DNA of 64,000 bases from assembly GCF_019175385.1 (NCBI RefSeq), contig NC_083345.1, forward strand, positions 10,269,205 to 10,333,204, in the 5' to 3' direction. Under the pieces are notes generated by a model. It worked only from the letters and a program-made list of their open reading frames with translations. It did no database searches and was not told the DNA's origin. The stretch comes from Lycium barbarum. Taxonomy: Eukaryota > Streptophyta > Magnoliopsida > Solanales > Solanaceae. The position numbers were made by a program, and so were the translations under genes. Of the stretch, positions 44,885-54,456 are shown one piece after another; the first letter of the stretch is position 1; every line of letters starts with the position of its first letter.

Positions 44885-46084
44885 TCATTCCGATGGAGTA
44901 CTGCGTCGCTTCCTCTTGCGCATGACATTAAATCTAGGAAAATATAAGCTATCCAAACATGTTGGATCTACTGGACAAAACACATACTCAAGATGATTTG
45001 ATATATAAGTTGTCCTAACAAATTGTCGTTGTTTAGGATAATAGATGGAAAAACTGTGACGCTCTGGTCCATGAAATATAACTTCACAATTCTCTGTGGT
45101 GCACAAAAGCTTATAATTATTGAGAAAACCCTCGCAATCAAAAGTTGGTATGTTGCGAATTCTCATTAACCATTTCCAACAATCTTGTTTCATGATCCAG
45201 ATGTTCAATCCATTGAAATCACAATTGCCGCCATATGCACAAAGGCGACCTTTCAAAGTAGACAAATGAAACAAGTACTCATATTCATTGGTAGAAATTT
45301 GTATCGGAGACTCCTTCAATTCATCCGACTTTGCATTAAAGTATATAATTGTAGAAGTTTTACGTACATAATGGTCAAGCTCCTGATTCAAAGACCAGTA
45401 TACATGATTTTTAGTGCCAATTCCTTGACTGCACACGTTTCTCCTTGAATTAGATACTAATTCTAGTTCAGGGAGACGTTGTTGTAATACAGGCAGAGTT
45501 GGTTTCTTTGTCCAAGAATCCCTACTCGTAGAGTACACAACATAAAATAAGCTATAAATCAATATAACCTTATAATCATCAGTGGTAGAATCATAGCACA
45601 ACCCACAAGCACGAGGAAGTGTATATTCACGAGGTTTCATATATGAACACTCAAGAATGTGGTGTTGTCTCGATGATGGATTCCACAGAACAAATCTCTT
45701 GTAAGCCTTAGGTTTCTTCAATAGTACCAAGCCATCATATGAGCACAAGACATGTGCACCTTGGAATTCTTTTAGAGGAAATTGTTTCTTTTCAGTGATA
45801 ACTTTATTAAGATTGTTAAAATATATAAATTCAAACTCGCCAGTACTTTTTTGTAACAAGAGTTTTTCACGCCCTAGCACTTTGGATTGATCACGGTGAG
45901 CTTTTGTGAATTTAACATTGTCGGAAATCATAGCATTCCATGATTTAGAAACACATTTAAAACGTAACAAAGATGCAGTGTATACCTTAATAAGGATGCT
46001 GAAAAGGATATCATTTGGAAGAACAAATTTATCCTTTTTGATACGGCTCCCCACTTTTGTCGTTCGTAATTTTGCCTTTGACAT
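44885..46084 (-). CDS. F-box protein (F-box associated domain type), intact
   Basis: A single-exon frame of 399 codons. Residues about 20-60 form the F-box ('LPNDILFSILIKV...LLRFKCVSKSWNAMI'), which binds SKP1 in SCF ubiquitin ligases. The rest has the F-box associated interaction region: 'GLVLLKK', 'LWNPSSRQHHIL', 'CGLCYDSTTDDYKVILI' and 'SLYFPRF' near the C-terminus. This is the usual size and layout of the large, fast-evolving plant FBA families; the substrate is unknown. The start was chosen as the first ATG before the F-box. It has two relatives in the window, one broken (53590-57470) and one cut by the window edge (63249-64000). A 23-bp direct repeat ('agtgttacaccatcagataa') lies at 46203-46248, about 120-160 bp upstream of the ATG. 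Confidence 0.9.
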   Translation of the reverse strand: MSKAKLRTTKVGSRIKKDKFVLPNDILFSILIKVYTASLLRFKCVSKSWNAMISDNVKFTKAHRDQSKVLGREKLLLQKSTGEFEFIYFNNLNKVITEKKQFPLKEFQGAHVLCSYDGLVLLKKPKAYKRFVLWNPSSRQHHILECSYMKPREYTLPRACGLCYDSTTDDYKVILIYSLFYVVYSTSRDSWTKKPTLPVLQQRLPELELVSNSRRNVCSQGIGTKNHVYWSLNQELDHYVRKTSTIIYFNAKSDELKESPIQISTNEYEYLFHLSTLKGRLCAYGGNCDFNGLNIWIMKQDCWKWLMRIRNIPTFDCEGFLNNYKLLCTTENCEVIFHGPERHSFSIYYPKQRQFVRTTYISNHLEYVFCPVDPTCLDSLYFPRFNVMRKRKRRSTPSE

Positions 46085-46648
46085 AATTATTGAAGATCAA
46101 TGCAGAGTGACTTGGGGTTAAGTTCTGCGGCGCTAGAACAAAATTAGAACTCTATAATTAGGGTTTAGTGTAAGAACTATTTATATTATCCGCGGTCAAG
46201 TCAGTGTTACACCATCAGATAAAATGAGTGTTACACCATCAGATAAAAATGACCTGCTATTGCAGGTTAACATTCTTTCCAAGTTTTTCTTTTCTTTTCC
46301 AATTTTGAACTTATTAATAAAATTCTTGCACTTATTACTTTCTTTGAAACTCTACCTCTAATTCAATTTTTCTTCTAAAATCCTTCCACCACGTTATCTT
46401 TCTTTGCTTCTTTTTTAAATTATTTACGGAAAAGGCTCAAATATGCCATCGAACTATCGGAAACGGATTATTTATGCCACTCATCAATAGTTTGGCTCAT
46501 TTATGCCATCGAACTATCGGAAATGACTCATTTATGCCATCGTCGTTATCAAAATGACTCATCCATGTCATTTTTCATTGACGCCGGTTTTGCAATACCA
46601 AATATGATACGTGACCTCCAACTAGATGGTTGTGGGTGGGTCGGGTGT

Positions 46649-48862
46649 TGTCACGCCCCGAACCTGGGCCTGGACGTAATACGGCACCCGGTGCCTGACT
46701 GCATGTGACCGAGCGAACCAACTGGCTGACTGAATCAACATGTGATATCAAAACATAACTGAATGTGGAAACAACTAAACACATGATGATATACTAAAGG
46801 TCTGACTGAAATCATAATGCGGAAATACTTGGACAATCTGAAATATATCTGACAGTAGCCAACATGGCTAAACCAAAACGATCGAACAACTGCCAACAAG
46901 GCTAACATAATAAATATCTGACTGTCTGAACTGTGTCTATGAAGCCTCTAAGAATACTAAATAATAGAGTTGTCTATAAACTGAAATAACTGGATAGCTG
47001 AAAACGCCCCGAAGGAATTTGGGGCTCACCAGTAGCTGATACGTGCACTCCTAAATAGCTGAGTCGTCAACCTGTATATCGCGATGCAGGCCCCCAAGCA
47101 ATAAAAGGGACATCAGTACATTTGAATTGTACTGGTATATAAAGCAACTGAAGCAATAAAATACTGGAACTGAAACTGAAACTGTACTAAATAGGAAAGC
47201 AAGAAGCTGAAGTACTCTGTTCTGGATGAAGAATCACCTGTAAGACTGTAAATATAACTGTGGCCTAGGGCCCAAATAATGTGCACAAAAACTGTGGCCT
47301 CAGGCCCAAGCAATACGTATGCATAAAATGTGGCCTAGGGCCCAAAAATACAGATACAGGTGTTCAACATTAACAATTTATAAGACTGAGACTGGCTATA
47401 GCTGATAGCATGATAACTGTTTCTGATTATGGGACTCATGCAAATAACGGGTTATACACTGACTCAGACTCATGTGATAACAATGCATAAGTCTATAAAG
47501 ATTACGTGATGAGTTCATGATGTTCAAAGTAACAACCATGAATGAATTCTATAACTGCAACCCTAGAAGATAACAGTTCTATATCATATCATGAAACTAG
47601 GGCTAAACTATATTCTGAGTCAAATTGCTGACAAGTATGAAGAATGAGGCGTAAGGAGAATCATGAATATTCCCTAACGTAGATAGTTAGCCTCACATAC
47701 CTTAATTCCAGCCTTTGAGCGTAATACAATGTCCTTCAATCCCTTCAACTTTAATCTATAACAATACAGGTCATAGGGATTCTATATTAGCAACAATATC
47801 CATGCTTTGATCATCTAAGCATTTTATCAAACACTTGGTGGGCATGAAGCTCCACAACCTTCATTAATGGTGTTTTCTTCACCAAATCCCCATTCAATTA
47901 CTTCTAGCTGATTCTACAATCTCAATTAGATGTAATTAACATCATTCTTCATCACCCATATGAATACAACAATCCCAAGTCAACAATCCAAAAACTCTAG
48001 CATAGTTCATATAATTCTCTTTATCAAACCCATTTACTATTCTCCCAAGAATTCATCAATTCACAACTATAAATGATTAGGGAGTAGAAACATTACCTTA
48101 GATAGTGGTCGAACAAGTCTTGAGTGGTGTTACTCCTCTAGCACCAAAACCCTACTTCACTTCCCTTGGGTTTTCTTGAATTAGATGAACTTTGGCTAGG
48201 TTTCATACACTTAGGTTCATGGATTTGGTGTTATTGATCATGGATTTCCCTTGAATTTTCGTGTGGATGAAGGTTAGAGAGTATTCTATGTCTAAAATGG
48301 TGAAAATAATGAGTTAGGGTCGAATTTGATATATATATAGTGGTCCAGAAAATTCTGGACCGACACAACATGCGGCACACTTTGCTGGACGCAAAGCATG
48401 CTTTGCTAAACGCATGTTGTGTCGCAAACCATGCAGAACCACCAAAAATGTCACTGGCACACTTTGCGGCGGAGCTGCGGGGCCGCATGTTGCGCCGCAA
48501 AGTGCGACAGAATGTGATATTCTGCCGAACAGTCTGTCGTAGAATGGCCATAACTTTTTGTACATAACTCCGTTCAGGACCCATAATATACCGTTGGAAA
48601 GCTATTTCAAAGGGCTACAACTTTCATCAAGGAAGTTTTCCCAAATTCCAAATTAATATATGGGTTATGGTCGTTGGAAGTAAGACCTTCTATAAACTCA
48701 CTTGCAAACATGCCCCGTAGAGTGACTTCCAACTTTTCTTTGCCCAAAGACATTTCTTATGACTTAATTGGTTTTCAAAACACTTCGTATAACCCTCATA
48801 TTGGTTCCATTATATTATCATCTTATGAGTCAAACTTTCGCCCGAAGCTACGAGGTGTTACA
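46649..48862. mobile_element. Solo LTR, about 2.2 kb, probably Ty3/gypsy chromovirus type
   Basis: It begins TGTCACGCCCCG and ends CGAGGTGTTACA (TG...CA with short inverted ends). It is flanked by perfect 5-bp repeats GGTGT (46644-46648 and 48863-48867). There is no coding region or primer-binding site. The length and terminal sequence fit LTRs of Del/Tekay-like gypsy elements, a placement made by recognition and not by comparison. It arose by recombination between two LTRs. Confidence 0.82.
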
Positions 48863-48908
48863 GGTGTATGGGTCGAATTTTTTTATTAATGTGAGATTTA
48901 AAATGCGA

Positions 48909-49460
48909 ATTGCCCTTCTTTTAGGGTGGTCTTTAAATTTTGCCCCTCATATTTTCGGTCTTTAAATTTTGCCTCTCATATTTGTGGTCTTTAAGTTTGA
49001 CCCTTAGCTTGGATACCTGAGGTTCTGGGTTCGAACCCCCACTCAGGCATAAAAGAAAGAAATAGTTTCGCAAGGCAGGGCTGGAGGGAGTGTATGCCGG
49101 ATCCGGCATAAAGTCCTTAAGGAAAAACTAAAGTTATGCCGGAAGGGGCATTACTTTTCCTCAAGACATAGTTTAATTATGCCTTATGGGGCAAAACTTT
49201 TCCTTAAGGAACTATGCCTTATGGGGCAGACTTTTAATTAAGGCATAACCAAAAGTATGCCTCATAAGGCAGAACTTTTTCTTAAGGGAAACTTTTAGTT
49301 ATACCTTAAGGAAAAGTTCCGCCTTATGGGGCATACTTTTAGTTATATTTTATGGGGCACATTTTTAGTTAAGGCATAACTAAAAGTATGCCCCATAAGG
49401 CGGAACTTTTCTTTAAGGCATAATTAAAAATTTGCCTTGAAAAGTAAAAAAATAAAAATA

Positions 49461-49519
<59 letters not shown>

Positions 49520-49745
49520 TCAAGGCAAAATCTGCCCCCTCCGGCATAACTTTAGTTTTTCCTTAAGGATTGTATGCCGGATCCGACATACACTCCCCCC
49601 AGCCCTGCCTTGCGAAATTATTTTTTTATTTTATGCCTGAGCGGGGGTTCGAACCCAGAACCTCAGGTATCCAAGCGAAGGGCAAAACTTAAAGAACACA
49701 AATATGAGGGGCAAAATTTAAAGACCACCCCAAAAGAAGGGCAAT
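48909..49745. mobile_element. Foldback element with arms of about 400 bp
   Basis: The left arm starts 'attgcccttcttttagggtgg' without its last base repeated; the right arm ends 'ccaccccaaaagaagggcaat'. The arms match over most of their length, including 'ggttctgggttcgaaccc' and its complement, and 'gtatgccggatcc(g)'. They meet at an (AT)n tract (49467-49516). Each arm is made of short, alternating 'actaaaagtatgcc' and 'ggcagaacttttcc' words. The 'gggttcgaaccc' motif is a tRNA box B-like word, present in both arms. No coding region is seen. Confidence 0.85.
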
Positions 49746-49845
49746 CCGTGCAAAAAAATGATTTTAAATTGGGCTGATTTAATTAAGCGACATAGACCTC
49801 TAATTGGAGGTCACGTGTCATATCTGGTATTGTAAATATACAATG

Positions 49846-49960
49846 AAATTAAGAGGTTCAACACATAGTATATATACATAAAAAAAGTTCTTTTTACTTA
49901 TTTACACAGTGTAATTTTTCGGCGAAGGACACCCCTTGGATGCATGTGGCTCCGCCACTG
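49846..49960 (-). mobile_element. hAT-type MITE relic
   Basis: On - it starts CAGTGGCGGAGCCACATGCA and continues with a body of a type common in Solanaceae. The other terminal repeat is not evident. It lies inside the right arm of the MULE. Confidence 0.6.
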
Positions 49961-50307
49961 GTAACGGCGATGACATAAATGAGCCAAACTATTAATGAGT
50001 GACATAAATGAGCCAAACTGTTGATGAGTGACATAAATGAGTCATTTCCGATAATTCAATGGCATAATTAAGCCTTTTCCGAATTAGTTATAAGAATCTC
50101 TTTAAATTGCCTTTCTACCCCAGTATCTTTCTTCCCATAATTTAATTGAAGCGCATAAAATTTGATGCTGGATTTCAACTAATTAAAAGGAGGAGGAAAA
50201 ATTGAAATCCATTTGTAGAGAAATCACCGAGAAAACAAAAAGAATATGTGATAGCAAACCCTTTCACCAAAAGTTCCCCAAGGTCAACAATGGTTGAAGC
50301 ATGAAGA

Positions 50308-50485
50308 TTTTTATTTTTCTTTGGTTTTCCACCCGGTGTTCGGTATTCGCATTGGAATCCGACTATATCCGGATCAGTGCCGCGTAGGGCCCCATTCGGG
50401 GAAAGTGCTCCCTACCAAAAAAAAATTTCATACTCAAAGCTCGAATTCGAGACCTCTGATTAAGGCAGGAGCAACCTCATCTAAA
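50308..50485 (-). mobile_element. SINE
   Basis: On - the head holds a box B-like 'ggtctcgaattcgagc', then 'gggagcactttccccgaatg' and 'ccggatatagtcgg', ending in an A-rich tail. It is flanked by 8-bp repeats CATGAAGA (50300-50307 and 50486-50493). Confidence 0.7.
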
Positions 50486-50493
50486 CATGAAGA

Positions 50494-51753
50494 ATTACTC
50501 TCGCAAGTTTAGCATATTTTGAGGTGTTAGAATGTTGCTGAGAAAAAAACATTAAAACAATAGATCTGATTTATTTTATAAAAGGAAATAGTAGCTTAAC
50601 TAATTTTGTTAAGAGTACAACTACGAATTTACTTCTAATATTTTTTCCCCTAAATTTTAGTTAAATAAGTTAGGACTTAGTGTGATAATATTTTTAATTT
50701 ACCTGATGGCGTGAACTTAAACTCATTTATATATGATCAACATATATAACTTAAACTCTTTCCTTAATTCATGTAGAAAAGTAAGTCCATAAATAGGAGG
50801 AAGAAAATAGGACTTTCATATGTAGGAACATATTAGGTTTAATTAACAAAACTAATTGGGATCTGCTGGTTTAAATGCTCAGATTTAATCTATGGGACAA
50901 GGTTTACCTGTTCCGATTTGTTTGAATTATCAATTTAAATAAGAAATTATTTTATAAATAAAGAAATCAATTTCATTGAATTAATATTTTCTTATTAGCA
51001 CTACAAACTAATTCTTGTATAATAATGGATAAATTAGTGAAACTGATCAAAATTTTAACAATCAAGCCTAAAAAATCAAGCCAAAAAATAAGTAAGCAAG
51101 AAAAAGGTTGAATCAAACTAAATTTAATCTTGATTCGGATTAAAACATGTTTTCAAAGAATAATAAAAAAAAAATCAAATAACGAAAAACCAAATTGGAA
51201 AAAAAAAAACTATATTCAAGAATCAAAATCAAAGCTTTAATATGAGATTAGATTCAATTACAAGTTAACATGTTTAATCAGATATCACTCCAAAATTAGA
51301 AATATAGTCTCGGTTTATCACTATTCTGTGAATTTTGTCGCGAATACTTCATTCACTTTAATTAAATCATAACCACCTTTAATCAAATCGCAGAAGGAAT
51401 TAGTGAAGATTCCAACAATTCTGTTTTTTAAAAAAGAAAACAAAGAGAATTTTAACTAATTTAGGTTAATTATTAGCAATTCTAGTTCTAATTAGGAAAA
51501 GTTCTTTAAATTTACGCACCAAATGAACGCCTAGAAAATTGAGACATACACCTGAGTTAATGCTGAGAAAATTGAATTTACGTCCCACGATACTTACACT
51601 CTACTAGTGCGTGTTTATATATTTTTAGTGCGTCTCACCTAGAGACTCGCCAGAAAACAGTCTTTTAAAACACTGATTGAGTGGAGTGTGTGGTCTGGTT
51701 TCTTCTTCCCCCAAAATTCCCAAAAACCTAACTCAGCATTGAAGGAACCCCAA
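50494..51753. other. Intergenic DNA, left copy of the duplicated block
   Basis: From about 50920 the sequence parallels 60220-60980. Shared words include 'caatttaaataagaaattat' against 'caatttaaatgaaaagttat', 'tattcaagaatcaaa' and 'cagatatcact'. A decayed hAT end ('tcttttaaaacactg') lies at 51660-51674. No gene is seen. Confidence 0.55.
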
Positions 51754-51960
51754 ATGGACCAAGTGGTCGAGGAAGTAGAAAAAGTGAAGAAACATACAAA
51801 CAGATTCACAGTCAAGAGTTTGAACACATCAAATTAATTCATGAATATGGAAAATTAGGAACAGAAAGATTAATTTCAGAAGAGAAAAGTTCACTCCCAA
51901 GTTGAAAAAACTCAGTCTTTGGCGATATCATGGAAAACCCACATCAAATAGTACCTTAAA
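51754..51960 (+). pseudogene. SEC20-like first-exon fragment, copy 1
   Basis: ATG at 51754 opens 'MDQVVEEVEKVKK', which resembles the N-terminus of plant SEC20-type SNARE proteins. The frame stops at TAA 51835-51837 because bases present in copy 2 (62649) are missing. Similarity continues through 'agaagagaaaagttcactcc' to about 51955. No further exon of the gene is present. Confidence 0.45.
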
Positions 51961-51970
51961 AAAAGAAGTA

Positions 51971-52337
51971 CTAATCCACCGTCCCAATTTAACTATCTTA
52001 GTTTGACTAAGCACGATGTTTAAGAAATAAAGAGCTTTTGAATCTTAAGGTCCTAAATTAAAGATGTATAAATGTAATAAAATGTCCTTTCAATCTTTTG
52101 ATTATAAACTGCGATATTTTTTTTTTATTATTACATAGGGGTAAGGGAAGGGAAAATGGGGGAGGGGATTACAATGTGAGGATTTGAACCCTCACCAATA
52201 AGGTGATAGTTCAGGTAGCCAACCAACTGAGCTACTAAGTCCCTACAAACTGCGATGTTTGAATTGTCAACTAACTAAATATAAAAACATAGACCAAAGA
52301 TGAAAGTAAGACACTAAAATTTGAACGGATGGAGTGC
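51971..52337. mobile_element. Stowaway-like MITE split by a SINE
   Basis: The outer ends 'ccaccgtcccaatttaac' and 'tttgaacggatggag' are degenerate forms of the 'ctccctccgtcc' ends. The two halves are separated by the SINE at 52120-52246. Confidence 0.6.
52120..52246 (-). mobile_element. tRNA-derived SINE nested in a MITE
   Basis: On - it reads 'gtagggacttagtagctc' then 'agttggttggctac' (box A) and 'ggttcaaatcc' (box B), with an A-rich tail. It is flanked by 14-bp repeats with one mismatch (aaactgcgat[a/g]ttt, 52106-52119 and 52247-52260). Confidence 0.88.
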
Positions 52338-52860
52338 TTCATATATCTTTTTCTTGTCGGACACTATGATACCGTATAGAGGAGTATTACCAACACCAAT
52401 TAGGCCTCTATGGCCTATACTGAGGGATAAGTATAAAGAGTATGGCAGGAGAGATATTGATGATGATTTCAACTAGGAGAGGACGACAATCGGAAAGATT
52501 TGAGTAGAATCAGGAATACTATATGGGAGAAAACCTTATAATATTGACAAATTAGTGTTACTTTTTACAGTTTTGCACTTCAATTTTCACGTATGTTGCT
52601 CTTTAATTTTTTTTCCACTCTCTGCTCTTTCCTTGAGGAGGGAGAAGGGTTAATTTAAACGGCAGTTTTACTGTATACCGTAAGTTTTAGGGTATAGGAC
52701 CAAAATCATCTAACTTTTTATGGACCATTTTGGTTAATTATATATAGCAGGGACTAAAACAATCTAAACCCCGTACATTAAGAATCATTTTGATCATTTT
52801 CTCAAAAGTATTATGTTGGACAGATAAATTTCCCCCCTTTCACAAAAAGTATAATAAGAA
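52338..52860. other. Intergenic DNA, nothing recognised
   Basis: Mixed sequence with no gene or clear element end. Part of it may belong to the LINE fragment that follows. Confidence 0.4.
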
Positions 52861-53268
52861 GAAAAAATGATTAGTAAAAATGAAGACAGTATTACGGGAG
52901 ATAAAGAAGAAACACTGGAAAAAATTTAAAAAGGAAGTGGTGGCTGCTTTGATGGGAGCAATGGTGTATCACGTATGGAAAGCAAGAAATTGGAAACACT
53001 TCAAGAAGGCAACAATACAATACATAGAAACGGTAAAGCAGATTACAAGAGATATAGCAGACATAATAGAGTTTTTTAAGAACACAAAACGTGCATATAG
53101 ATGTAGGGAGTTTTTGGCAGAAATATTTATAACTAGAGAGACTTATTGCTCAGTCTAACCTTCTTAGAAGGTGGATCTGAGGGGAGGGTGCTCTTTTTTT
53201 TTGATAAGTATTTGTTTGTGTTAATGGTAATATTCACATTTGTTGCCAAAAAAAAAAAAAAAAAAAGA
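52861..53268 (+). mobile_element. 3' end of an L1-type LINE
   Basis: The frame 52880-53158 resembles the C-terminal end of plant LINE polyproteins ('AMVYHVWKARNWKHF', then a basic coiled stretch 'RDIADIIEFFKNTKRAYRC'). A 3' untranslated region and a poly-A run (53249-53267) follow, passing into (GA)n. It is strongly 5' truncated. Confidence 0.7.
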
Positions 53269-53289
53269 GAGAGAGAGAGAGAGAGAAGT

Positions 53290-53440
53290 TCTCTATAAGT
53301 ATCCAAATTCACCTCAATATTTCCGCGCTCAAATTCTTGAAGAACTCAGTTAAAACAATTTTCCATAAAAACCGCAAGAAGAAATGAGTGTTCAGGAATT
53401 GCAAGAACAACAATCAATTCCCTTTGATATAAAAAAAACA
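53290..53440 (+). promoter_or_regulatory. TATA-plus-start module, copy 3
   Basis: 'ctctataagtatcc' is followed by a leader and ATG at 53384-53386 opening 'MSVQELQEQQSIPFD'. It stops soon after in an A-rich run. It is a diverged relative of 44488-44713 and likewise lies beside an F-box copy. Confidence 0.5.
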
Positions 53441-53993
53441 TAAGAAGGAACGGAAGAAGATAAGAATACTAAGAAAATTGAGTATAAAACTTAAGAAACT
53501 CAAGATTACACATCAATGCATATGATTGAATTTGAAAAATTTGTCATTGCTCTCTTGATATCACGAGTGTCTCCTCAAATCTATGGCCTTCATTCTGATG
53601 GAGTACTGCGTTGCTTCCTCTTGAGCGTGACATTAAACCTGGGAAAATATAAGCTATCCATACATATTGGATCTATAGGACAAAACACAATACTTGAGAT
53701 GATTTCATATATAAGTGGTACTAACAAATAGTTTTTGTTTAGGACAATAGATGAAAGGAATGTGATGCCTTGGTCCTTGAAAGATAAGGTCATCATTCTC
53801 TGTGCAGCACAAAAGCTTATAATTACTGAAAGAAGGCTCAGAATTACAGGTTGGTATGTTGCAAATGCTCACAACCATTTCCAACCATCTTGTTTCATGA
53901 TCCAGATGTTCAGCTCATTAAAATAATCGTTGCCGCCATGTGCACTAAGGTCACCTTTCAAAGTAGACAAACAAGTACTATTTTCCACAAAGT

Positions 53994-54305
53994 GGTAACG
54001 AAATGTATAACTGGTACAAATCTTTCCATTTTTCTCTTTTTTTTATTGATTTAATACAATAGGGGAAAAGATCGTACAGTTCCCTACTGAGACAAACTCT
54101 CAACGGATCCTCCGTGCACTGGGAATACCTCTTCCGTGCGTCTTTCTCGTGGCGGGAACAGAACAACAGGGAAAGACCCGGCCCAGGGCGAGAGTAGGTA
54201 TGGCGCACACTTACTTTTTGAATGGGTTAACTTAGGCATTACTAACTAATCCACTATGTCCGCTATCGAATAACTATTTCATATCGGAGCTTCCGCTAAA
54301 GGAAG
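53994..54305. other. Unexplained insert in F-box copy B
   Basis: Both other F-box copies lack this segment. It is less AT-rich than its surroundings and unlike plant repeats I know, with words such as 'gggaaagacccggcccaggg'. Its right end forms an inverted repeat 'ggtgatc...gatcacc'. It might be organelle-derived DNA, but that is only a suspicion. Confidence 0.5.
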
Positions 54306-54456
54306 TGGTGATCCCTATCATGATCACCTGTAGAAGTTGGTATCGGAAACTCTTTAAATTCGACTGACGTCACATCAAAATATATGAATGCAGAAGTTTT
54401 ATGTACATTATAACACAACCCACAAGCATAAATATATGTGTATCCATGAGGTTTCA

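Larger units (their letters stand above)
46427..50081. mobile_element. Mutator-like element holding two nested insertions
   Basis: The left end CGGAAAAGGCTCAAATATGCC pairs with the right end '...ggcataattaagccttttccg'. Further inside, 'acgtgacctccaa' on the left pairs with 'ttggaggtcacgtg' on the right. The flanks are 9-bp direct repeats with one mismatch (AATTA[T/G]TTA, 46418-46426 and 50082-50090). Without the solo LTR and the foldback element the original was only about 0.6 kb, so it was non-autonomous. Confidence 0.82.

Noticed and set aside
44769..44996. + strand frame overlapping the end of F-box gene A, repeated at 53516 and 63160
   Set aside because: The similarity of the three frames follows from the F-box paralogues on the other strand and their 3' flanks. 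No independent sign of coding was seen.
49016..49045. Possible tRNA remnant ('gggttcgaaccc')
   Set aside because: There is no box A or acceptor stem, and the motif is mirrored in the other arm of a foldback element.
52167..52246. Possible tRNA gene on -
   Set aside because: Box A and box B are present, but the rest does not fold as a tRNA, and the unit has an A-tail and target duplication, so it is a SINE.
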